The translations under genes and the position numbers were made by a program. This document shows positions 25,717-34,710 of a stretch of DNA of 64,000 bases, piece by piece; within the stretch, counting starts at the first letter, position 1; each line of letters begins with the position of its first letter. Source of the DNA: Candidatus Latescibacterota bacterium (GTDB lineage Bacteria > Latescibacterota > UBA2968 > SICM01); contig SICM01000002.1 in the NCBI GenBank assembly GCA_009694805.1, positions 1 to 64,000 of the forward strand, given 5' to 3'. The notes under the pieces are model-generated. The model had not been told where the DNA came from. It was given only the letters and a program-made list of their open reading frames with translations, and made no database searches.

Positions 25717-25806
25717 GGGACGCTGAAACCAATGCCAAGAGGAGTGCCAAAACCCTGCCCTAAGATGAACCCTCTCAAGTCCATAAATTTTTGAAAAGGA
25801 GTCCTG

Positions 25807-28488
25807 ATGTCCGACAAGACCAAGCGCATCCCCCTCACCATAGAGAACGCGGGGGGCGTGGAGCGGAAGGCGTGGCCGATCACCCAGGGCGTCCCGTTTG
25901 CGGACGGGGACCTCCCCAAAGGCACACCGGTGCGGGTGGTGGACGTCTCGGGGAAGGCGCTCCCCACCCAGTCCTCCTGCCTGGCGACCTGGAACAAGGA
26001 CCTGAAGTACGTCAAGTGGCTGCTGGTCGACTTTCAGGCGGACCTGGGGGCCGGCCAGACGGAGAAGTTCTTCCTGGAGTACGGTCCCGGCGTGGAGGCT
26101 GCGTCGCCGGAGCAGGGGATCAAAATAGAGCGGAGCGACGAGCGCATCCGCGTGGACACCGGCGCGCTCCGGATGGACTTCCGCGTCCCCACGCGCCAGC
26201 CGCGCCCGCCCGTGGCATCGGCTCAGCGGGCGCGGGACTTTCTGGCCGGCTGCTGGGTGAAGACGGAGGACGGCTGGCACGACGTCTTCCGGGGCAATCC
26301 GGGGCCCTACCTCTACCTGGTGGACACGCAGGGCCAGATCTACAACTCCTGCACCGCAGCGCCCACGCCGAGAGTGACCATAGAGGACGAGGGCCCGATG
26401 CGCGTCTGCGTCTGCGTCAAGGGCTACCACGCGACGGAGAGCGGAGTCCACCTCTGCCCCTTTGCGCTTCGGATTCACCTCTACGCCGGCAGGGGAGACG
26501 TGCGGATGTTCCACACCTTCGTGTTCGACCAGGAGCCGGAGATCCTGGAGTTCGCGGAGGTGGGGATGAGCTTCCCCCTGGACCTGGGAGATGGCCTCCG
26601 GATGTCCTTCGGCGGGCAGGAGAAGGCCCACGGGGCAGAACGCTGGGAGGAAGCGTACTTCCTTCAGGACTCAGACATATCCTACCGGGTCGCGCGGGAC
26701 GGGGAGCCCTTCGGGCAGGGCGAGAAGACGCGGGGATGGGCGGCACTGTGCGGGCGCGCAGCCTCCGCCTTCGTCGCCGTCCGCGACCTCTGGCAGCAGT
26801 ACCCGAAGGGCTACCGACTGAGCAGGGACGGGATCGACGTGCAGTTCTGGCCCTCGGAGTATGGGGAGGCCCTGACCTATTCGAACCCCTGGAAGGAGGA
26901 CTGCGTCTTCTTCAGCGGCCTGCGCGGCGGCCCCAAGGCACAGGCCGCCTCTCGCGATGAGGCCGCGGTCAAGCAGCTCCTGGAGATGTTCCCCACGGCC
27001 CCGCTCAACCTGAAGAGTTTTGCCGTCAAGGACATCGAGGATGTCCGCTGGGTGGAGGAGATGGTGGATAAGTACGCCCCCGACCGCCCGGCCTCTCACA
27101 ACGACACGGGCACGGAGAGCGGCGTCGGCGCGGCCAAGACCCACGAATTCTGGATGCGGTTCTCCCCCTCCCCGATCAGCGATGAGGAGGCGGAGGCGCT
27201 GGGGGTCTGCGTGCAGAATCCCGTCATCGCCCCGGCGGACCCCGCGTATATGTGCGCCACCCGCGCCGCGCGGGACCTGCACGGGGGGCCTGACCCGCGC
27301 TTCGAGGAGATCGACCGGCTGATGGACGGGGTCACAGAGCGGGTGGCCATCGAGCCGATGCGCCTGGGCCGGCGGTGGGGGTTCTGGTGGTTCGGACACA
27401 TGTGCTGCTCGCACAGCGCTGGTCCTGGCCTGGCCTACCTCCTCCACTATCCCGACGACCCGATCCGGGGGCTGCGACACGTGGGGCCCTACAACAACGA
27501 GGCGGACGACCCCTGCTGGGGGGTCTGGACGCAGTTCCTGCGCACGGGGCGGAGGGACTTCTTCCTGGCCGCCAGCGGCTACAGTCGGGCGATGGGGGAC
27601 GTGGGCATCTGCCACGCGCACCCGTCCAGGAACGTGGCCGGCCTGGTACACTATCACAACGCCTCCTTCTGGTCCGGCGGCTACAGCCCGTCGCACACGC
27701 TCAACACGGCCCTGCTCCTGCACTACTACACCACGGGCGACCGGCGGATGTACGACATCGCGCTGGAGGTCGCGGACTGGGCCGTGAACAACCAGGAGCC
27801 CTCCGGGATCATCTCCTGCCGACACGGGAGGCTCAACCGGGAGTTCACGGGGCCCCTGAACTGCGTGACCGAGGCCTACGTGGCGACCTGGATGCCGAAG
27901 TACGGGGACCTGGCGCGCCGGAGCCTGAACTGGCTGCTGCGCACGCAGGAGGAGGTGGGGGTGTATCCGGTCAGCGTCTACACGCGGGGGGAGCGGGGGG
28001 ACGAGGCGGTGATCGAGCCGACGAACCAGCCGCTGGCCCACTCCGGGACGATGTATCCGGCCTACTACGAGGGGCTGCGGCACTTCGACAGCCCCCTGTT
28101 GCGGGAGACGATCCTGAAAGAGGCGGAACACGTCATCGCACGGGGGGGCGGGGGGCACGTCATCGAGTTCTGCGCCATGGCCTATGAGCTGACGGGCGAC
28201 CCCATCTACGCCGCCGCGTGCAAGCGGGCGGTCTTCAACTACCGGGAACACGCCCTCGGCATCGTGGAGTTGCGCGGCCCCTCCGGCGGCGGCCTCTTCT
28301 CCGGCATCCGGAACGGCGAAATCTCCGTCTGCAAGGCGGTGACGGCGCGGGTCTGGGACAGGGACCCGGAGGGCCTGGCGAAGGGGGAGGAGCGGCTGAA
28401 GGACGTGGCCCGGCCCCCTGCGCTGCCCGCGTCCCCTGAGATCCTGGAGAAGCCCATCGGCGTGCCGGCGGGATATGATGTATCGTAG
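25807..28488 (+). CDS. Exo-rhamnogalacturonan lyase family protein (PcRGLX/PL26-like), paralogue 1
   Basis: 893 residues. The N-terminal RIFT-barrel signature ITQGVPFADGDLPKG, then VKWLLVDFQADLG, is followed by a central beta-sandwich. A C-terminal alpha/alpha toroid comes last (YNNEADDPCWGVWTQFLRTG, HYHNASFWSGGYSPSHTLNT, YTTGDRRMYDIALEVADW). This is the three-domain layout of exo-rhamnogalacturonan lyases, which release unsaturated GalA-Rha units. No signal peptide. A second copy of equal length is encoded at 59943, near the other end of the block. AAAAGGAG precedes ATG 25807. Confidence 0.78.
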   Translation: MSDKTKRIPLTIENAGGVERKAWPITQGVPFADGDLPKGTPVRVVDVSGKALPTQSSCLATWNKDLKYVKWLLVDFQADLGAGQTEKFFLEYGPGVEAASPEQGIKIERSDERIRVDTGALRMDFRVPTRQPRPPVASAQRARDFLAGCWVKTEDGWHDVFRGNPGPYLYLVDTQGQIYNSCTAAPTPRVTIEDEGPMRVCVCVKGYHATESGVHLCPFALRIHLYAGRGDVRMFHTFVFDQEPEILEFAEVGMSFPLDLGDGLRMSFGGQEKAHGAERWEEAYFLQDSDISYRVARDGEPFGQGEKTRGWAALCGRAASAFVAVRDLWQQYPKGYRLSRDGIDVQFWPSEYGEALTYSNPWKEDCVFFSGLRGGPKAQAASRDEAAVKQLLEMFPTAPLNLKSFAVKDIEDVRWVEEMVDKYAPDRPASHNDTGTESGVGAAKTHEFWMRFSPSPISDEEAEALGVCVQNPVIAPADPAYMCATRAARDLHGGPDPRFEEIDRLMDGVTERVAIEPMRLGRRWGFWWFGHMCCSHSAGPGLAYLLHYPDDPIRGLRHVGPYNNEADDPCWGVWTQFLRTGRRDFFLAASGYSRAMGDVGICHAHPSRNVAGLVHYHNASFWSGGYSPSHTLNTALLLHYYTTGDRRMYDIALEVADWAVNNQEPSGIISCRHGRLNREFTGPLNCVTEAYVATWMPKYGDLARRSLNWLLRTQEEVGVYPVSVYTRGERGDEAVIEPTNQPLAHSGTMYPAYYEGLRHFDSPLLRETILKEAEHVIARGGGGHVIEFCAMAYELTGDPIYAAACKRAVFNYREHALGIVELRGPSGGGLFSGIRNGEISVCKAVTARVWDRDPEGLAKGEERLKDVARPPALPASPEILEKPIGVPAGYDVS

Positions 28489-28534
28489 GGGCGATCCTTG
28501 CCTGCCCTGAGCAGCGTCGAAGGGTGATCGCCCT
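28485..28534. repeat. GTAGGGGC hairpin interrupted by a 24-bp palindrome
   Basis: GTAGGGGCGATCCTTG and TGATCGCCCT match the intact element at 12074-12100. They are separated here by 24 bases (28501-28524) containing CCCTGAGCAGCGTCGAAGGG. The extra piece sits exactly where the loop is in the other copy. The upstream stop codon lies in the first arm. Confidence 0.75.
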
Positions 28535-28568
28535 GACCCTTGGGGCCGTCTGCGTGAAAGGAGACCGC

Positions 28569-29363
28569 ATGCGTAAGAACCGACTTCGTGAGCTGTTGAA
28601 GGCGGGAGACCCGAGCGTGGGCACCCACCTCCAGATCTCCTGGCCATCCATCATAGAACTGGTGGGTCACTCCGGGATGTTCGACTACGTGGAGTTCGTG
28701 GGCGAGTACGCGCCCTATGACCTGTACACCCTGGAGAACATGGGCCGGGCCGTGGACCTGTTCGACCACATGACCGCCATGATGAAGATCGAGCAGCAGC
28801 CGCGCACCTACCTGGCGGTCCGGGCCATCGGCTCCGGCATCCAGAACCTGCTGTTCGCCGACCCGCGCACCGTCGAAGATGTCCAGGAGTGCGTGCGCTC
28901 GGTCCGAGCGGAATCCCCGGAGACGGGCGGGATTCACGGGGTCGGCATGCGTCGGGATGTCGGGTTTGTCATGGAGGCGGGCTCCCCGGCGTTCGTGCAG
29001 GCCCTGGAGGATGCGGTGGTGGCCGTCATGATCGAGAAGGACTCGGCGGTGAAAAACCTGGAGGCCATCCTGTCGGTGAAGGGCGTGGACATGGTGCAGT
29101 TCGGGCCCGCGGACTATTCGATGAGCATCGGCCTGGTGGGGCAGTTCGGCCATCCGAAGGTGAAGGAGGCGGAGCGCTACGTGATCGAGACCGCGCTGAA
29201 GATGGGCGTCACGCCCCGCGCCGAGATCTCCCGGCTCGACCGGGCCAAATACTACACGGACATGGGGGTGCGCCATTTCTGCGTGGGGACCGATGTGAGC
29301 ATCCTCTTCGACTGGTTCAAGGAGAACGGCCAGGGGATGAAAGAGATATTGTCGAAGGTGTAG
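28569..29363 (+). CDS. HpcH/HpaI-family aldolase
   Basis: A class II metal-dependent pyruvate aldolase-like protein of 264 residues. Features are the N-terminal LLKAGDPSVGTHLQISWPSI, metal-ligand region FDYVEFVGEY, a mid-chain VAVMIEKDSAVKNLEAIL and GVDMVQFGPADYSMSIGLVG, all in family order. Members cleave 2-keto-3-deoxy sugar acids such as 2-keto-3-deoxy-L-rhamnonate. With the SDR and lactonases of this block it would be the last step of a non-phosphorylated rhamnose route. AAAGGAG precedes ATG 28569. Confidence 0.82.
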   Translation: MRKNRLRELLKAGDPSVGTHLQISWPSIIELVGHSGMFDYVEFVGEYAPYDLYTLENMGRAVDLFDHMTAMMKIEQQPRTYLAVRAIGSGIQNLLFADPRTVEDVQECVRSVRAESPETGGIHGVGMRRDVGFVMEAGSPAFVQALEDAVVAVMIEKDSAVKNLEAILSVKGVDMVQFGPADYSMSIGLVGQFGHPKVKEAERYVIETALKMGVTPRAEISRLDRAKYYTDMGVRHFCVGTDVSILFDWFKENGQGMKEILSKV

Positions 29364-29406
29364 GAGAGGCGCGCCAGGCCACCCGCTGGCAAGGAGGTTT
29401 ATCTCA

Positions 29407-30201
29407 ATGGACGACTGTCCCGTCACCGAAGAGCGCGTCCGGTTCTACCAGGAGAACGGCTACGTCCAGTTCAAGAACTTCTTTTCGCGTGAGGAGATCG
29501 CGGCGCTCGGAGAGGCCCTGGATCAGGCCGTGGCGAACAAACGGGAGCGCATCATCGGCCAGAAGGGGCCGGTGGCCGAGAACTACGCCCTGGTGTTCAA
29601 TCAACTGGTCAACCTCTGGACGGACTATCCGGCGGTGAAGCCCTGCACGTTCCATCCGAGACTGGCCGAGTCCGTCCGGCGCCTGTCCGGGAGCCGGCAC
29701 GTGCGGCTCTACCACGACCACGCGCTGATCAAGCCCCCGGGCGAGAAGAGCCGGGAGACGAACTGGCACCAGGACGCCCCCTACTGGCCGATGAACCCGG
29801 TGGGTGCGCTGTCGGCCTGGATCGCGGTGGACGACGTGGACCTCCAAAACGGTTGCATGCAGTTCATCCCGGGCTCCCACAAGTACGGCAAGCTGGAGCC
29901 GATCAAGCTGGGGGTGGACGGAGAGAGCGTCGTCGAGAAGATGAAACAGGCGGGGCAACCCGTCGGGGAGCCGGCGGTGATGGACATGCCCGCGGGCGGG
30001 GTGACGTTCCACCACGGATGCCTGTTCCACTACGCCACGCCCAACCGGTCGGACAGGCCCCGCCGGGCGTTTGCGATCATCTACATCCCGGACTACGCCG
30101 TGTTCACGGGCGGCAGGGAAGCGGCAGGGGCCGGAGAGGAGATGGAGGCGGGCAAGCCGTGGGACCATCCGCTGCATCCGATCCTGGCGGGAGAACCTTA
30201 A
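29407..30201 (+). CDS. Phytanoyl-CoA dioxygenase (PhyH) family protein
   Basis: A 264-residue Fe(II)/2-oxoglutarate-type oxygenase. The iron triad is H121 and D123 (NWHQDAPYWP) and H208 (LFHYATPNRS), with arginines at 217-220 for 2-oxoglutarate. The stretch LQNGCMQFIPGSHK is typical of the family. AAGGAGG precedes the start and the SMP-30 gene follows 13 bases after the stop, so it is in an operon. The substrate is unknown; oxidative removal of a methyl or similar group from a sugar would fit the context. Confidence 0.87.
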   Translation: MDDCPVTEERVRFYQENGYVQFKNFFSREEIAALGEALDQAVANKRERIIGQKGPVAENYALVFNQLVNLWTDYPAVKPCTFHPRLAESVRRLSGSRHVRLYHDHALIKPPGEKSRETNWHQDAPYWPMNPVGALSAWIAVDDVDLQNGCMQFIPGSHKYGKLEPIKLGVDGESVVEKMKQAGQPVGEPAVMDMPAGGVTFHHGCLFHYATPNRSDRPRRAFAIIYIPDYAVFTGGREAAGAGEEMEAGKPWDHPLHPILAGEP

Positions 30202-30214
30202 ACAGGAGGTGTTT

Positions 30215-31099
30215 ATGCCTGAGGTCGAACGCATCGCCGACATGAAGGCCCTGGTGGGCGAAGGTCCCGTGTGGGACCCGAAAAAACAGATCCTCTACTG
30301 GGTGGACATCCAGGGAGGCCGGATGTTCCGCTACGACCCGGCCCGGAACCTCCACGAACAGATTCACGACGGGCACAACGTCGGGGGACTGATGGTCAAC
30401 CGGCAGGGCGGCCTCCTCACCTTCATCTGGGACGGACTCGTGCTCTGGAACTCGGACGAGGACTGGGTGAACCTCCGGAAGGAGTACAACGGGGACATCC
30501 TCCGCTTCAACGACGTGATCGCCGCCTCCAACGGCAGCGCCTTCGGGGGGTCTTACTTCGACGATCACCCGGGCAAACTCTTCCGCTTCGACCCCGACGG
30601 GAAGGTGGAGGTCATCGCCGAGGACGTCATCTGCAGCAACGGGATGGGGTTCTCGCCGGACGACAGGACCTTCTACCACACGGACGCCCTGCGGCGCATC
30701 ATCTACACCCACGACTACGACCCCGCGACGGGCCGTGTGGAAAACCGTCGCCCCTTCATCCAGCTCCCGGACGACATGGGCTTTCCGGACGGGATGACCG
30801 TGGATGCGGAGGGGTTCCTCTGGAGCGCCGTCTGGGGGAGCGGATGCGTCATCCGGTTCGACCCGAAAGGGAAGGAGGAGCGGCGCGTCCCCCTGCCGGC
30901 CCGTCAGACCTCCAGCGTGATGTTCGGAGGCCCGGACCTGACCGACCTCTACGTGACCTCGGCGAGCATCGAGGCCGCCCCGGACGAACTCGATCCCGAC
31001 AAAGAGAACTATCGCGGAGGGTCGCTCTACCGGGTGCGGGGCCTCGGCGTCAAGGGGCGGGAGGAGTATGAGTCCAACTTCGCCTGGCCGAAGAGATAA
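30215..31099 (+). CDS. SMP-30/gluconolactonase family lactonase
   Basis: A 294-residue six-bladed propeller. It has the N-terminal metal ligand in LVGEGPVWDP, repeated WVDIQGGRMFRYDP and HTDALRRIIYTHDYDP blades, and the metal and catalytic segments SNGMGFSPD and PDGMTVDAEGFLW. Members open sugar lactones made by sugar dehydrogenases, which fits the SDR and Gfo/Idh enzymes nearby. The start at 30215 is behind ACAGGAGGTG at good spacing; the longer frame upstream overlaps the PhyH gene. Confidence 0.87.
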   Translation: MPEVERIADMKALVGEGPVWDPKKQILYWVDIQGGRMFRYDPARNLHEQIHDGHNVGGLMVNRQGGLLTFIWDGLVLWNSDEDWVNLRKEYNGDILRFNDVIAASNGSAFGGSYFDDHPGKLFRFDPDGKVEVIAEDVICSNGMGFSPDDRTFYHTDALRRIIYTHDYDPATGRVENRRPFIQLPDDMGFPDGMTVDAEGFLWSAVWGSGCVIRFDPKGKEERRVPLPARQTSSVMFGGPDLTDLYVTSASIEAAPDELDPDKENYRGGSLYRVRGLGVKGREEYESNFAWPKR

Positions 31100-31119
31100 C
31101 AGCGTGTACGGAGCGTCCT

Positions 31120-31166
31120 GGACTCTAGAATCTGGATTCTGGATTCTGGATTCTGGATTCTGGACT
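31120..31166. repeat. 7-bp tandem repeat (GGATTCT)n
   Basis: Four perfect GGATTCT units (31134-31161), with a partial inverted unit AGAATCT before and GGACT plus a T-run after. It lies in the gap before the methyltransferase gene and resembles short tandem repeats known from cyanobacteria. Confidence 0.75.
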
Positions 31167-31182
31167 TTTTATGGGGTGATCC

Positions 31183-32076
31183 ATGCCCGAAGGCATTCTT
31201 GAGCGCCTCGCAAGAGGCCCCGTCCTCGGCGACGGGGGGTACGTCTACATCCTGCGTCAACGGGGCCTGCCGATGGCTGGCTACTCCCCTCAGGACGTCC
31301 TGACGCACGCCGACGCGGTGCAGCAGCTCCAGCAGGCGTTCTTCGACGCCGGGGCCGAGGTGCTCCAGGCCCAGACGTTTCAGGGCACGCGCAACCGGCT
31401 GGAGGAGGTGGGGCAGGGGGACCAGTTCGAGACCATTCACCGGAAGGCGATGGAGATCGCCCGGGACATCTCCCGGGGCCGGGCGCTCATCGCCGGGACC
31501 GTGGGGTCTGCCCTCGGGTCGCGCTACCGTATGGGCGACCGGGACCGGGTGCGCCCCTGGTACGAGGAGGAGTGCGCCCTCCTGAAGGACCTCGGTGCGG
31601 ATTTTCTGATCCTGGAGACATTCTACTTCCTGGAGGATGCCCTGGCCGCCCTGGAGGCGGCAAAGCCCACGGGCCTGGTCACGATGGTGACGATGTCATG
31701 CAAGCCGGTCCTCACCTCCCGCGAAGGGTTTCAGATGGACTATTGCGCCAAGATCCTGAAGGACGAGGGGACGGACATCGTGGGCCTGAACTGCATGCAG
31801 GACCCGGCGCTGATGCTGCCGCTGATGGAGCGCATCCGGAAGGCCGTGGACGGGCCCATCGCGGCGCAGCCCGTGGCCGTGGAGTGTCACCCCTACGCGA
31901 CCCACATGGGTGAGCGGGAGGGGCCGTGGACAGATCACGTCCTCTCCCCGCAGGACATGGCGGACTTCGCCCGGCGGGCGCTGGAGATCGGGATCGACTA
32001 CATCGGCTCCTGCTGCGGGTCGGGCCCCGAACACGTCAGGGCGATGGCCGAAGCCATGGGGCGAACCTCCCGATGA
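31183..32076 (+). CDS. Homocysteine S-methyltransferase family protein
   Basis: 297 residues with the zinc-binding cysteines expected of the family: one in DIVGLNCMQDP and the pair in YIGSCCGSGPEHVRAM. The N-terminal PVLGDGGYVYILRQRGLP and GAEVLQAQTFQGTRNRLEE fit betaine-homocysteine or S-methylmethionine-homocysteine methyltransferases. It transfers a methyl group to a thiol. In this context it could dispose of methyl groups from a methylated substrate, but that is speculation. Confidence 0.85.
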   Translation: MPEGILERLARGPVLGDGGYVYILRQRGLPMAGYSPQDVLTHADAVQQLQQAFFDAGAEVLQAQTFQGTRNRLEEVGQGDQFETIHRKAMEIARDISRGRALIAGTVGSALGSRYRMGDRDRVRPWYEEECALLKDLGADFLILETFYFLEDALAALEAAKPTGLVTMVTMSCKPVLTSREGFQMDYCAKILKDEGTDIVGLNCMQDPALMLPLMERIRKAVDGPIAAQPVAVECHPYATHMGEREGPWTDHVLSPQDMADFARRALEIGIDYIGSCCGSGPEHVRAMAEAMGRTSR

Positions 32077-32148
32077 CCTGTTGCTCGTGAAGTCTTCTTT
32101 TTCTCTGCGATCTCTGCGCTCTTGGCGGTGAATTTTTTGAGGGCATCG

Positions 32149-33882
32149 ATGTCGAATCCGATTTACATCACGGATCTAAGCGTGTGCGAGCCCGGGACGG
32201 CGCTGTCCCCGGAGGCCCGGAAGGGATGCTGGTCGGTCTGGGACTACGAGACGCACGAGCACAGGGGCGTCCAGATGAGCGGAAAAATGCTCTATGCCAA
32301 CGCCCAGGTGGAGCCGCCCCCGGTGACGCTGAAGCTGGGGCGTTCCGGTTGGCACGCCATCTACCTCGGTTTCTACTATTCGGACTTTCCGAACAGCCAC
32401 GCGGTGCGGGTGCGGCTGACCGGAGACCGGTCCTTCCACCGGGTCCAGGCCGAGACCACGAGCGCCAAGGACGGAAACCATACGGAGCAGAACATCAACT
32501 ACAGCCTCCTGGCCGAGACCCTCTGGCGCACGGCGGACCTTACAGGGCAGGACCTCGTCATCTCCCGGCCCAACCCGAAGGGACTCGCCGCGCGCCAGGG
32601 CTACACGAGCCTGGCCTACGTGAAGCTGGTCCCGCTGTCCGAGGCCGACCTGAAGGACCATCGCCGCCTGACCTCCACGCCGGAGACCCGGCGTCTGATC
32701 GCGGTGTTCGACGGGGCCTTCGGTGGAGGCTGGTGGCCGGAGTCGAAGGAGGAACTCTACGAGGACATCGACCCGCTCGCGGACACGGACGTGGACATCC
32801 TGCTCTGCACCATGGCGCGGTTTGACATCACCTACTACCCGAGCCGGATCGGCGAGATGCGGAGCCTCAAGCGGGCCTTCTACCATCAGGAATACACGGC
32901 CCAGGCGCAGGTCCTGGCCCAGATGCAGAAAAAGGGCCTGGACATGCTCCGCATCTACATCGACCGGGCGCACACGCACGGGCTCAGGTTCTACGCGACC
33001 AACCGGCCCGCAGGTCCCCATCCGCCGCCGTTTCATCTGACCGGAGAGGGCCCGCTCTACCGGAAGCACCCCGAGTTCCGCTGTGTCACGCAGAGCGGTC
33101 AGTCCGTGCCCCACCTCAGCTTTGCCTTCCCGGAGGTCCGCAGACGGCTGATCGACCTGCTGCGCGAGCAGGCCGAGGCCGGGGCGGACGGCGTCTCCAT
33201 CATGTTCAACCGGTCGCACCCCTGGGTGCTCTTCGAGGAGCCGGTGTGGACGGCGTTTGCGGAGCAGCACGGCGCGGACCGGGCGAAGCTGGACCCGATG
33301 GACGAGGGGTGGTGCCGCCACAAGGCCGGGTACCTGACGGCGCTCGCGCGGGAGCTCCGGGAGGCGATGGACGAGGTGGGCCGCCAGCAGGGACGGCGCA
33401 TCGGGATCGGGCACATGGTGATGGGCACGGACCGGAGCCGGCTCTATTTCGGGATAGACACGGAGACCTGGATGCGGGAAGGGCTGGTCGATTTTCTGAT
33501 CGTCCACCCCTACAACTACCACGAGCGCCCCTTCCCCGGCGGCGACGAGAGCGTGGAACGGGCCGTGCGCGAACTGAGGCCGACGGCGGACGAGACGGGC
33601 GTGAAGGTCTATGCGGATGTCTACCCGAGGCGGATCCCGGGCCACGTCTACCTGGACCGGGCGCGGGCGCTCTACGGCGCGGGCGCGGACGGTCTGGCCT
33701 ACTGGGACATCGAAACCCGCGTCAACCGGAAGAGCGAATGGTTCACGTCAAGCCGGATGGGACACGTGGACATGCTGGACGACTGGCCGCTCGACCTGAA
33801 CAGCCATTTTGACCGCATCCCGTTGAAGAGCGTGGCGGGCCTGGTCACGGACCGGGCCTACAGCGGGCATACGAACGGATAA
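32149..33882 (+). CDS. Glycosidase-like two-domain protein, paralogue 2 of 3
   Basis: 577 residues from ATG 32149. It shares with the protein at 23615 the opening ITDLSVCEPGTALS, the phrase VWDYETHEHRGVQMSGKMLY, the middle VSIMFNRSHPWVLFEEPVW, and the closing KVYADVYPRRIPGHVYLDRA with DGLAYWDIETR and SEWFTSS. The beta-sandwich plus TIM-barrel pattern is the same. No signal peptide. The SDR gene starts 12 bases after the stop. The short phrase TCTCTGCGATCTCTGCG upstream is another small repeat. Confidence 0.65.
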   Translation: MSNPIYITDLSVCEPGTALSPEARKGCWSVWDYETHEHRGVQMSGKMLYANAQVEPPPVTLKLGRSGWHAIYLGFYYSDFPNSHAVRVRLTGDRSFHRVQAETTSAKDGNHTEQNINYSLLAETLWRTADLTGQDLVISRPNPKGLAARQGYTSLAYVKLVPLSEADLKDHRRLTSTPETRRLIAVFDGAFGGGWWPESKEELYEDIDPLADTDVDILLCTMARFDITYYPSRIGEMRSLKRAFYHQEYTAQAQVLAQMQKKGLDMLRIYIDRAHTHGLRFYATNRPAGPHPPPFHLTGEGPLYRKHPEFRCVTQSGQSVPHLSFAFPEVRRRLIDLLREQAEAGADGVSIMFNRSHPWVLFEEPVWTAFAEQHGADRAKLDPMDEGWCRHKAGYLTALARELREAMDEVGRQQGRRIGIGHMVMGTDRSRLYFGIDTETWMREGLVDFLIVHPYNYHERPFPGGDESVERAVRELRPTADETGVKVYADVYPRRIPGHVYLDRARALYGAGADGLAYWDIETRVNRKSEWFTSSRMGHVDMLDDWPLDLNSHFDRIPLKSVAGLVTDRAYSGHTNG

Positions 33883-33894
33883 TAAGGAGCGTCT

Positions 33895-34710
33895 ATGCGG
33901 CATATCCGGGAGCTTTTCGACCTCACGGGCAGGACCGCCCTCATCACCGGCGGGGCCACGGGCCTGGGGTATCAGATGGCGACCGCGCTGGCCGAGGCCG
34001 GCGCCGCTGTGGCCCTGGCCTCGCGCCGGGAGGAACTCTGCCGGGAGCAGGCCGGAGAACTGGCGAAGGCCACCGGCGTACGCACCCTGGGGCTGCGGCT
34101 GGACGTGGGGGTCAAGGCGGAGGCCGAGGCGGCGGTGGAGGCGGTCGTCCAGGCGTGGGGACACCTCGACATCCTGATCAACAACGCGGGCGGGTCCGCG
34201 CCGGGGGACACGGTCGCGCTCAGCGAACAGGTCTGGTGCGAGACCCTCGACAAGAACCTGAACGGGGCCTTCTACTGCGCCCAGGCCGCGGGCCGCCACA
34301 TGATCCCCCGGCGTCAGGGCAGCGTGATCAACACCACCTCGGTCTTCGCCTCCCTCGGCACGGACGGGCGGATCTACGTGGACCCGTCGCAGCCCCCCCT
34401 GGAGAACGTGGCCTACAACGCCGCCAAGGGGGGGGTGCTGAACATGACGCGGGGGCTGGCCACGGTCTGGGGAAGGCACGGCATACGGGTGAACTGCATC
34501 AGCCCCGGCGCGTTCATCGTGGAGCGGCTGGTGAAGCGGCTGGGGGACATGAAGGAGGCGCTGGTGCAGCGCTGGAGCGACCGGACGCCCCTGGGCCGCG
34601 TGGGAGAGGACGACGACCTGAAGGGCGCGGTGGTCTTCCTGGCCTCCGATGCCTCCAAGTACGTCACGGGCGCGGAGATCGTCGTGGATGGAGGATGGAG
34701 CATATGGTAA
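33895..34710 (+). CDS. Short-chain dehydrogenase/reductase
   Basis: A 271-residue classical SDR. The cofactor motif GGATGLG is at 19-25, NNAG is in LINNAGGSAPGD, the catalytic serine is in VINTTSVFA and the pair is YNAAKGG. The C-terminal region ASDASKYVTGAEIVVDGGWS is typical. It probably oxidises a free sugar or sugar acid, for example L-rhamnose or L-fucose to its lactone. The next gene overlaps its end by 7 bases, so the two are translationally coupled. Confidence 0.88.
   Translation: MRHIRELFDLTGRTALITGGATGLGYQMATALAEAGAAVALASRREELCREQAGELAKATGVRTLGLRLDVGVKAEAEAAVEAVVQAWGHLDILINNAGGSAPGDTVALSEQVWCETLDKNLNGAFYCAQAAGRHMIPRRQGSVINTTSVFASLGTDGRIYVDPSQPPLENVAYNAAKGGVLNMTRGLATVWGRHGIRVNCISPGAFIVERLVKRLGDMKEALVQRWSDRTPLGRVGEDDDLKGAVVFLASDASKYVTGAEIVVDGGWSIW

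Noticed and set aside
25367-25806. CRISPR-like repeats in a long gap
   Set aside because: The repeated units are unequal palindromes without regular spacers, and no cas genes occur.
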